Below, piece after piece: positions 57,717-64,000 of a DNA stretch of 64,000 bases. The stretch comes from Bacteroidales bacterium (GTDB lineage: Bacteria > Bacteroidota > Bacteroidia > Bacteroidales > Muribaculaceae). A program made the translations under genes and the position numbers. Positions within the stretch are counted from its first letter, which is position 1, and each line of letters starts with the position of its first letter. The stretch lies in assembly GCA_019416285.1 (NCBI GenBank), contig DXXM01000004.1:38045-102044 (forward strand). Direction: 5' to 3'. The notes under the pieces are model-generated. The model did not search any database and was not told where the DNA came from. It was given only the letters and a program-made list of their open reading frames with translations.

Positions 57717-59891
57717 TCAGTTTCCCATTTCGGAGAGGAACTTGATGCGCATGAGGCGGATTTCGTCCTCGGTGTAGTCCTCGCCCATCTCGCGGTAGGC
57801 TTCGTTGAGATCGTCGGTCTGACAATCCTTGAAGAAGTCGAAGAGTTCCTCCTGCGAGTCCTCGTCCATTATCTCGTTGATGTAATAGTTGATATTGATT
57901 TTGGTGCCTGAATAGACTATGGCCTCGATGCGGTCGAGGAGCTCGCCGAATTCCAGTCCCTTGGCCTTGGCGATTTCCGGAAGGGGAATCTTGCGGTCTA
58001 CGGCCTGGATGATGAAAAGTTTTGTGGAGTTACGGCTCGGCACGCTGCGCACGCGAAGGTCCTCGGGACGGTCAATCTCGTTTTCCTCGACATGGCGCTT
58101 GATTACGCGGACGAAATCCTCGCCGTAGCGCTTTGCTTTGCCTGCGCCCACACCGGGGATATTCTGGAGCTCTTCGATGGAGATGGGATAGGTCGTCGCC
58201 ATGGCTTCGAGCGAAGGGTCCTGGAAGATGACGTAGGGGGGGAGCCCATAGTGTTTCGCAATCTTCTTGCGGAGGTCCTTGAGGATGCTGAAAAGCTCGT
58301 CGTCGGCCGCACATGAGCCTCCGCTTTTCATCATCTCGGGCTCCGGCTCGTCGGAGAAGTCGGAATCCTCGACAACTTTGAATGACTCCGGCTTTGAGAG
58401 GAATTTCTTGCCTTTGGGAGTGACCCGGAGCAGGCCGTAGTTTTCAATGTCGCGCTCGAGATAGCCTGCGAGAATGGCCTGACGGATTACGGCGCTTATG
58501 AGCCTGTCGTCGGCACCCTGTTCGCAGCCGAACACTTCGAGCTGGTCGTGTTCGTATGATTTTACATCTGAGGTAGCCCGGCCGAGCAATACGTCGGTTA
58601 CATGATCGGCCTTGAATTTTTCTTTAAGAGCAATGACTGTCTCCAGCACTGCACACAAATCATCTTTAGCTTCCACTTTCTTTTTTGGATTAATGCAATT
58701 GTCACAGTTCTGACAGTTGTCCTGGCCGTATTCCTCTCCGAAATAGAAGAGGAGGGAGCGGCGGCGGCAACTGCTCGCCTCAGCGTAACTCTGGGTCTCA
58801 AGGAGGAGCTGACGTCCGATTTCCTGCTCGGCAAGAGGCTTGCCCTGCATGAATTTCTCCATTTTCTGGAGGTCCTTGGCGGCGTAGAAGGTGATACACT
58901 CACCCTCGCCGCCGTCGCGTCCGGCGCGTCCGGTCTCCTGATAGTAACCCTCGAGTGACTTAGGCATGTCGTAGTGTATAACAAATCTCACATCCGGTTT
59001 GTCGATTCCCATACCGAAAGCAATCGTGGCCACGATGACATCGACTTTCTCCATCAGGAAAGCGTCCTGGTTGGCGCTGCGCGTCACACCGTCCATGCCG
59101 GCGTGGTAGGGAAGCGCCTTGATGTCGTTGACCACGAGCATTTCGGCGAGTTCCTCGACCTTTTTGCGGCTCAGACAGTAGATGATGCCAGACTTGCCGG
59201 GGTGACTCTTGATATATTTGATTATATCCTTGTCGATATTCGCGGTCTTGGGCCTGACTTCATAGTAGAGGTTCTCGCGGTTGAACGATGACTTGAACAC
59301 CTTGGCGTTCTGCATGCCGAGATTCTTCTGAATGTCGTGCTGTACCTTCGGAGTGGCTGTCGCAGTCAGCGCTATCATCGGACGGACATTGATTTCGTTG
59401 ATGATAGGGCGGATGCGGCGGTACTCGGGACGGAAGTCGTGGCCCCATTCGGAGATGCAGTGGGCCTCGTCGACCGCATAGAAGGAGATGGATATGGTCT
59501 TGAGAAACTCTATGTTTTCCTCTTTCGTCAGCGATTCGGGCGCCACATAGAGCAGCTTGGTGCGGCCGGCGGAGATGTCGGCCTTGACCTGGTCTATGGC
59601 AGAGCGGTTAAGGGAGGAGTTCAGGAAGTGGGCCACATGGTCGGCCTCGCTGAAATGGCGCATGGCGTCGACCTGATTTTTCATCAGAGCTATAAGCGGT
59701 GAAATCACGATGGCCGTGCCCTCCATCATGAGGGCGGGCAGCTGATAGCAGAGTGATTTTCCGCCTCCTGTCGGCATTAGGACGAATACGTCGTTGCCTT
59801 CGAGGAGACTGCTCATGATGGCTTCCTGATTGCCTTTGAAGGATTCAAAGCCAAAATGCTCTTTTAGTGCGGCGTGGAGTCGTTGATTCAT
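57717..59891 (-). CDS. recQ: ATP-dependent DNA helicase RecQ
   Basis: A 724-residue 3'-5' helicase. Motif I is MPTGGGKSLCYQLPA, motif II is VDEAHCISEWGHDFRPEY, and the zinc site CRRRSLL, then CQNCDNC, follows, with the RQC domain. The HRDC domain at about 520-600 contains ISIEELQNIPGVGAGKAKRYG. A tail of about 120 residues follows, longer than in E. coli RecQ. It acts in recombination and fork repair. It is transcribed with clpX upstream. Confidence 0.95.
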   Translation of the reverse strand: MNQRLHAALKEHFGFESFKGNQEAIMSSLLEGNDVFVLMPTGGGKSLCYQLPALMMEGTAIVISPLIALMKNQVDAMRHFSEADHVAHFLNSSLNRSAIDQVKADISAGRTKLLYVAPESLTKEENIEFLKTISISFYAVDEAHCISEWGHDFRPEYRRIRPIINEINVRPMIALTATATPKVQHDIQKNLGMQNAKVFKSSFNRENLYYEVRPKTANIDKDIIKYIKSHPGKSGIIYCLSRKKVEELAEMLVVNDIKALPYHAGMDGVTRSANQDAFLMEKVDVIVATIAFGMGIDKPDVRFVIHYDMPKSLEGYYQETGRAGRDGGEGECITFYAAKDLQKMEKFMQGKPLAEQEIGRQLLLETQSYAEASSCRRRSLLFYFGEEYGQDNCQNCDNCINPKKKVEAKDDLCAVLETVIALKEKFKADHVTDVLLGRATSDVKSYEHDQLEVFGCEQGADDRLISAVIRQAILAGYLERDIENYGLLRVTPKGKKFLSKPESFKVVEDSDFSDEPEPEMMKSGGSCAADDELFSILKDLRKKIAKHYGLPPYVIFQDPSLEAMATTYPISIEELQNIPGVGAGKAKRYGEDFVRVIKRHVEENEIDRPEDLRVRSVPSRNSTKLFIIQAVDRKIPLPEIAKAKGLEFGELLDRIEAIVYSGTKININYYINEIMDEDSQEELFDFFKDCQTDDLNEAYREMGEDYTEDEIRLMRIKFLSEMGN

Positions 59892-59964
59892 GGGATATGC
59901 TTCAGGTTGGTGGAGGAGTGAGTTAGAAATGTGAGAGATTGATTGGCCTCGGAGCGGGCTCCGC

Positions 59965-61248
59965 TTAGCCTATGTAGGCTTTGCGGAGTTTCTCTTCGGC
60001 AAAGGCGCGGTCGATGACCAGCTCCTTTATGTCGGTCGACGGTGTCTCATACATCGGGTCCATCATGATGGTTTCGACGATGGTGCGGAGACCGCGGGCG
60101 CCGAGTTTGTATTCTATCGCCTTGTCGACAATGAATTCGAGTGTCTCGGGGGCGAATACGAGTTTGACGCCGTCCATTGCGAAGAGCTTTTCATACTGCT
60201 TCGTGATGGCGTTTTTCGGTTCGGTGAGCACTCTCAGCAGGGCTTCGCGGTCGAGCGGATCAAGATGGACGAGCACCGGTAGGCGGCCGATGATTTCCGG
60301 GATGAGTCCGAATGACTTGAGGTCCTGCGGGGCGATATACTGAAGATAGTTGTCGGAGTTCACTTTCGAGCGCACTGACGAGCCGGTGAAGCCGACCACG
60401 TGGGTGTTGAGGCGGTGGGCTATCTTGCGCTCGATGCCGTCGAAGGCTCCTCCGCAGATGAAGAGGATGTTTTTGGTGTCGACGGCAATCATTTTCTGCT
60501 CAGGATGCTTGCGGCCTCCGTTTGGCGGAACGTTGACAATCGAGCCTTCAAGCAGTTTCAGCAGCCCCTGCTGCACGCCCTCGCCGGATACGTCGCGTGT
60601 GATTGACGGATTGTCGCCTTTGCGGGCTATTTTGTCAATCTCGTCGATGAACACAATGCCGCGCTCGGCTTTGGCCACGTCGTAGTCGGCAGCCTGGAGC
60701 AGACGGACGAGGAGGCTTTCGATATCCTCGCCGACATAGCCGGCCTCGGTGAGCACTGTGGCGTCGACGATGGCGAAAGGGACATCGAGCTGGCGCGCGA
60801 TGGTTTTTGCCAGGAGGGTCTTGCCGGTTCCGGTGGGACCGACCATGATGATGTTGCTCTTTTCGATGTCGACGTCGTCCTTGTCCTGGGCGAGACGCTT
60901 GTAATGATTGTAGACTGCTACCGAAAGATATTTTTTGGCGTCGTCCTGACCGATGACGTACTGGTCGAGGAACTCGCGGATTTCAATCGGTGTGGGCAGT
61001 TTCGACGGCTCGTCGCCGGCGGCTGATGGGGAGCTGCCTTTCTCTTTTGCGTGAGAGCTTTTCGCTCCTGGTTTGAGCGAAGGGTTCTCCTGAAAGTAGT
61101 CTTTCAGGAGGCCTTCAATCTGCTCGACACACTCGCTGCAGATGTAGGTATCGCCCAGAGGACTGGGCACGAGTATGTCGGTGTAGGATGGCTCCTTGCC
61201 GCAAAATGAGCACTTGACTCCTTGGTTTGAATTGGATTTTTTTGCCAT
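59965..61248 (-). CDS. clpX: ATP-dependent Clp protease ATPase subunit ClpX
   Basis: A 427-residue unfoldase for ClpP. The N-terminal zinc finger is CSFCGKEPSY, then CSECVEQI, and the Walker A GPTGTGKTLLAK, the IVFIDEIDKIAR block and the GAFDGIERKIAHRL motif (IGF-loop region) follow. The start MAKKSNSNQG at 61248 is preferred to 61302. It is 22 bases after clpP, and the two are a standard operon. Confidence 0.95.
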   Translation of the reverse strand: MAKKSNSNQGVKCSFCGKEPSYTDILVPSPLGDTYICSECVEQIEGLLKDYFQENPSLKPGAKSSHAKEKGSSPSAAGDEPSKLPTPIEIREFLDQYVIGQDDAKKYLSVAVYNHYKRLAQDKDDVDIEKSNIIMVGPTGTGKTLLAKTIARQLDVPFAIVDATVLTEAGYVGEDIESLLVRLLQAADYDVAKAERGIVFIDEIDKIARKGDNPSITRDVSGEGVQQGLLKLLEGSIVNVPPNGGRKHPEQKMIAVDTKNILFICGGAFDGIERKIAHRLNTHVVGFTGSSVRSKVNSDNYLQYIAPQDLKSFGLIPEIIGRLPVLVHLDPLDREALLRVLTEPKNAITKQYEKLFAMDGVKLVFAPETLEFIVDKAIEYKLGARGLRTIVETIMMDPMYETPSTDIKELVIDRAFAEEKLRKAYIG

Positions 61249-61270
61249 TTTGTGTGCGTGGGAGAGAGCT

Positions 61271-61957
61271 TTATTTCTTTTCAGGAAGGAGAACGTGGTC
61301 AATCATGCCATACTCTTTGGCTTCGTCGGCAGTCATCCAGTAGTCGCGGTCGGCATCGGCTTCGATGCGCTCGAGCGACATGCCGGAGTGGTCGGCGATA
61401 ATCTTGTAGAGTTCGGCTTTGTATTTGAGGATTTCGCGGGCGGTGATCTCGATGTCCGAAGCCTGACCCTGCACGCCGCCGAGTGGCTGGTGGATCATGA
61501 CGCGGGAGTGGGGCAGTGCGAAGCGCTTTCCGTTGGCGCCGGCCACGAGGAGCACGGCAGCCATCGAAGCCGCCATGCCGATGCAGATGGTGGAGACGTC
61601 GCTCTTGATGTGCTGCATGGTGTCGTAGAGGCCGAGACCGGCTATGACGGAGCCGCCGGGCGAGTTGAGATAGATAGAGATGTCCTTTCTGGGGTCCACA
61701 GAGTCAAGATAGAGCAGCTGGCCCTGTACGACTGTAGCGGTGTAGTCATTGACATCGGTGCTGAGGAAGATGATGCGGTCCATCATCAGGCGTGAGAACA
61801 CGTCCATCTGCGCCACGTTGAGCTGGCGCTCCTCGATGATGGTGGGAGATATATAGGAGGAGGTGATTTGCTGCGCCGAAGAAGCGGCATATTGGTCGAG
61901 AGCAAGTCCGTTCATTCCGAGATGGTGGACTGCAAAGTTTCTAAAGTCTTTATTCAT
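61271..61957 (-). CDS. clpP: ATP-dependent Clp protease proteolytic subunit ClpP
   Basis: A 228-residue serine protease. Ser131 (GMAASMAAV) and His156 (VMIHQPLGG) are the catalytic pair, with ADADRDYWMTADEA for the Asp region. An N-terminal extension of about 25 residues precedes the axial loop. It forms the barrel that ClpX feeds. Upstream, a promoter lies at 61992-62022. There is no tig gene next to it; instead a methyltransferase gene lies beyond. Confidence 0.95.
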   Translation of the reverse strand: MNKDFRNFAVHHLGMNGLALDQYAASSAQQITSSYISPTIIEERQLNVAQMDVFSRLMMDRIIFLSTDVNDYTATVVQGQLLYLDSVDPRKDISIYLNSPGGSVIAGLGLYDTMQHIKSDVSTICIGMAASMAAVLLVAGANGKRFALPHSRVMIHQPLGGVQGQASDIEITAREILKYKAELYKIIADHSGMSLERIEADADRDYWMTADEAKEYGMIDHVLLPEKK

Positions 61958-61991
61958 AGTAGTGTTGCTTGTTTTCTCAATTTTCGTAATG

Positions 61992-62022
61992 TAAAGTTAC
62001 AAAAAAATCTGATTTCGTCAAA
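61992..62022 (-). promoter_or_regulatory. clpP promoter
   Basis: On the minus strand TTTG (62022-62019), a 19-base spacer and TAACTTTA (61999-61992), a near-consensus -7. Confidence 0.55.
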
Positions 62023-62073
62023 ATATTATATTCAAATAACGGCCGCTCGAAATCATGGCCGCGGTTTATGGAT

Positions 62074-62607
62074 TCAGACGGTTCCTAAATGCTCGAAGAA
62101 GTGCCAGATGGCTATTCCACCGGACACTGAGACGTTGAGCGAGTGCTTTGTGCCGCGCTGGGGAATTTCAAGGCACACGTCGCACTGGTTGACGATTTCC
62201 TGGGCCACACCCTCGACCTCGTGGCCGAATATGATGGCGTAGCGTCGCCCCGGTTGCGGAGTGAACTCCTGCAGTTCGATGCTCCCCTTCACCTGCTCGA
62301 GACAGCAGAGAGTGTAGCCCTCACGTTGGAGGGTCTCTATGCAGGAATATGTGTCGGGGAAATATTGCCAGCTTACCGAATCCTCCGCCCCGAGAGCAGT
62401 CTTGTGGATTTCAGGCGACGGTGGACACGCGCTGATGCCACACAGCATCAGCCGCTCGACTGCAAAAGCGTCGCAAGTGCGGAATATAGCCCCGATATTG
62501 TTTAGGCTGCGGACATTATCAAGCACTACAGTGAGCGACATTTTGGGCTGACGTCTGAAGTGTTCGATGTCCGCGCGGTGAAGGTCGCGGATGGTTTTCT
62601 TTTCCAT
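62074..62607 (-). CDS. TrmH/SpoU RNA methyltransferase
   Basis: A 177-residue SPOUT-class 2'-O-methyltransferase. The motifs are NNIGAIFRTCDAF, then IFGHEVEGVAQEI and IPQRGTKHSLNVSVSGG, the usual order. The short single-domain form may modify tRNA (position 18 or 34) or rRNA; the target is not shown. The start at 62607 (MEKKTIRD) is used over 62628. It is separate from clpP and rpmA, each with their own signals. Confidence 0.9.
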   Translation of the reverse strand: MEKKTIRDLHRADIEHFRRQPKMSLTVVLDNVRSLNNIGAIFRTCDAFAVERLMLCGISACPPSPEIHKTALGAEDSVSWQYFPDTYSCIETLQREGYTLCCLEQVKGSIELQEFTPQPGRRYAIIFGHEVEGVAQEIVNQCDVCLEIPQRGTKHSLNVSVSGGIAIWHFFEHLGTV

Positions 62608-62750
62608 AGGTATATACTTGAAGAACAAAATTACTCAAAAAAATTCAGATTGCGAATCCGCGCGCATATAAATTTTAAGTCGTGAGGAAAAGAATTGTAC
62701 TATATAAGAGGGAGCTGGCTTATTGTAATTAGACGCCATCTGAAAAGAAA

Positions 62751-62781
62751 CAGGGAAGCAAGCTGCGGGCTTGCTTCCCTG
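62751..62781 (-). terminator. Terminator after rpmA
   Basis: CAGGGAAGCAAGC (62751-62763) pairs with GCTTGCTTCCCTG (62769-62781), a perfect 13-base stem with a 5-base loop. On the minus strand it is followed by TTTCTTTT. Confidence 0.88.
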
Positions 62782-62848
62782 ATAGTGTCTTTACTTGATT
62801 CAGACTTGTCAGGCCGGAAGGGATATCCGGCTCTCTGTCGGGGCCGGT

Positions 62849-63109
62849 TTATGCCTCGGCGGGCTGAACGTTGATGAACTTGCGGCCTTCCTTGCCTTCG
62901 GTGAAGACAACAACACCGTCAATGAGAGCGAAGAGAGTGTGATCCTTGCCCATGCCAACGTTGAGACCGGGATGGTGAACGGTGCCACGCTGACGCTTGA
63001 TGATGTTACCGGCTTTGCAATACTGACCACCGAAAATCTTTACACCGAGTCGTTTGCTTTCTGACTCGCGGCCGTTCTTAGAACTACCAACACCTTTTTT
63101 ATGTGCCAT
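62849..63109 (-). CDS. rpmA: 50S ribosomal protein L27
   Basis: An 86-residue protein that sits near the peptidyl transferase centre, with N-terminus MAHKKGVGSSKNGRES, a C-terminal FTEGKEGRKFINV and no N-terminal extension of the Firmicutes type. It follows rplU by 22 bases in a conserved rplU-rpmA operon. Confidence 0.96.
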   Translation of the reverse strand: MAHKKGVGSSKNGRESESKRLGVKIFGGQYCKAGNIIKRQRGTVHHPGLNVGMGKDHTLFALIDGVVVFTEGKEGRKFINVQPAEA

Positions 63110-63131
63110 TTCTTTTTGAGATTTTAGGGGG

Positions 63132-63452
63132 TTAAGCTACAACTTCTTTAATTAACACTTTGGTGAAGCACTGACGGTGACCGTTTTTGCGACGATAGCC
63201 TTTGCGACGTTTCTTCTTGAAAACGATAACCTTCTCGCCTTTTACAAGGGGAGTGAGGACTTCACATACAACCTTTGCGCCTTCCACGGTGGGAGCGCCA
63301 ACTTTAACTGTGTCATCGGCCTGAGCGAGAAGAACGCGGTCGAACTCAACCTTGTCTCCTTCTTTGACAGCTTCGCCGAGATAGTGAACATACAGGAACT
63401 TCTCAGGCTCTGCCTTGAACTGCTGTCCCTGGATTTCTACGATAGCGTACAT
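63132..63452 (-). CDS. rplU: 50S ribosomal protein L21
   Basis: A 106-residue protein binding 23S rRNA. It begins MYAIVEIQGQQFKAEP and ends with KKRRKGYRRKNGHRQ and FTKVLIKEVVA, both family-typical. It starts the rplU-rpmA operon, and the promoter is probably at 63551-63582, leaving a leader of about 95 bases. Confidence 0.96.
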   Translation of the reverse strand: MYAIVEIQGQQFKAEPEKFLYVHYLGEAVKEGDKVEFDRVLLAQADDTVKVGAPTVEGAKVVCEVLTPLVKGEKVIVFKKKRRKGYRRKNGHRQCFTKVLIKEVVA

Positions 63453-63550
63453 TTGTTATTAATTGGTTTTCAGGTTATTCCGGCGGGCGAGCGCATGGAG
63501 TTGTAGTTTCTGCGACTGCTTTTAAGAGCCCGTTGCGGCTAAATCGGTTG

Positions 63551-63582
63551 CAAAATTACAAAATTTCCCCGGATAAACCTAA
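63551..63582 (-). promoter_or_regulatory. rplU-rpmA promoter
   Basis: On the minus strand TTAG (63582-63579), 20 bases and TAATTTTG (63558-63551); the -7 is perfect but the -33 matches only three of four bases. Confidence 0.45.
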
Positions 63583-63669
63583 AAACAAACCTTTTATTTT
63601 CAGAATATTTTTAATATTTCTGTTTAAATAATAAGGATGGCTTATGAATGTAGGTGGGGGATAAAAGAA

Positions 63670-63695
63670 AAAGAGATTCATTGCTGAATCTCTTT
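63670..63695 (-). terminator. Terminator of the first tRNA-Pro
   Basis: AAGAGATTCA (63671-63680) pairs with TGAATCTCTT (63685-63694), with T-rich sequence after it on the minus strand. The same hairpin recurs at 63911-63936. Confidence 0.75.
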
Positions 63696-63705
63696 CTTAC
63701 CTTGG

Positions 63706-63779
63706 TCGGGGTGACTAGACTCGAACTAGCGACCTCACGCCCCCCAGACGCGTACTCTAACCAACTGAGCTACACCCCG
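63706..63779 (-). tRNA. tRNA-Pro (GGG)
   Basis: A 74-base cloverleaf on the minus strand. The acceptor CGGGGTG pairs with CACCCCG, followed by discriminator A. The D arm is GCTC-AGTTGGTTA-GAGT, the anticodon stem CGCGT/GCGTG carries the loop CTGGGGG (anticodon GGG), and the T arm is GCTAG-TTCGAGT-CTAGT. No CCA is encoded. A second identical copy begins 241 bases farther on. Confidence 0.92.
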
Positions 63780-63819
63780 ATTAGGATTTTAGGCGGTGCT
63801 TTGTTTTTCAAAAGCGATG

Positions 63820-63851
63820 CAAAGGTAGACACTTATTTTGAAACAAACAAG
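63820..63851 (-). promoter_or_regulatory. Promoter of the first tRNA-Pro
   Basis: On the minus strand CTTG (63851-63848), 20 bases and TACCTTTG (63827-63820). Confidence 0.6.
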
Positions 63852-63910
63852 CGTTTCGCAAATTTTTTTAAGCCTAATGTGAATTTTCTGCGGAAAATAG
63901 GGTAAAAGAA

Positions 63911-63936
63911 AAAGAGATTCATTGCTGAATCTCTTT
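63911..63936 (-). terminator. Terminator of the second tRNA-Pro
   Basis: A second copy of the AAGAGATTCA/TGAATCTCTT hairpin, in the same position relative to its tRNA. Confidence 0.75.
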
Positions 63937-63946
63937 CTTACCTTAG

Positions 63947-64000
63947 TCGGGGTGACTAGACTCGAACTAGCGACCTCACGCCCCCCAGACGCGTACTCTA
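63947..64000 (-). tRNA. tRNA-Pro (GGG), second copy, partial
   Basis: The 3' 54 bases of a second tRNA-Pro, identical to the first over the visible part. The 5' acceptor and D arm lie beyond the window end. Confidence 0.85.

Noticed and set aside
1..64000. CRISPR array, prophage or insertion sequence
   Set aside because: No repeat-spacer pattern, transposase, integrase or phage structural gene was seen in the window.

Overview
The window looks like chromosome from a gut Bacteroidales bacterium, most likely Muribaculaceae (the S24-7 group). The evidence is the Bacteroidota promoter grammar (TTTG, 19-21 bases, TAnnTTTG) found upstream of many genes, the type IX secretion protein PorQ, a DUF5119/fimbrillin pair, a DUF5686 protein, a carboxynorspermidine dehydrogenase, a PPi-dependent phosphofructokinase, and an oxalate gene set of the kind reported for Muribaculaceae. 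G+C appears moderate to high except in one AT-rich stretch (about 31.1-34.6 kb). No insertion sequence, prophage or CRISPR array was seen.

Layout. 0-11.6 kb: translation genes (L25, peptidyl-tRNA hydrolase, S4 protein), a leftward run of metabolic genes ending with threonine synthase, a leftward porQ-cmk-ispH operon, a TonB-like protein, a DMT exporter and PgeF. 12-19 kb: dnaA, a lone HsdR-N nuclease-like gene divergent from holA, a Fur regulator, purA and DUF1015. 19.4-25 kb: two lipoproteins of fimbrial type, an NlpC/P60 peptidase, pfp and an orphan gene. 25.1-25.6 kb: a structured RNA of 6S type with its own promoter and terminator, beside tRNA-Glu(CTC). 25.9-31 kb: rsfS-ftsH, a membrane protein/winged-helix pair behind two identical palindromes, a flavodoxin lipoprotein and an acetyltransferase. 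31.1-34.6 kb: an AT-rich two-gene surface-protein operon behind a consensus promoter and a 136-base structured inverted repeat.

34.7-44 kb is the most distinctive metabolic part: a leftward cluster of formyl-CoA:oxalate CoA-transferase (frc), oxalyl-CoA decarboxylase (oxc), an AEC-family transporter and a pyruvate:ferredoxin oxidoreductase, with a split chromate-type transporter pair divergent from it. Together these would import oxalate, activate it with CoA, decarboxylate it to formyl-CoA and release formate and CO2. The Frc has an altered catalytic glycine loop, so its activity deserves testing. 44-64 kb is mostly housekeeping: folC, CYTH/YgbA, a DUF5686 protein, a secreted beta-helix protein, carboxynorspermidine dehydrogenase, Bax-inhibitor protein, argS, ndh, ftsE, recQ, clpX, clpP, an rRNA/tRNA methyltransferase, rpmA, rplU and tandem tRNA-Pro(GGG) genes, the last cut by the window end.

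All calls come from reading the sequence; no database search was run. Promoter and RNA calls rest on motif matching by eye.
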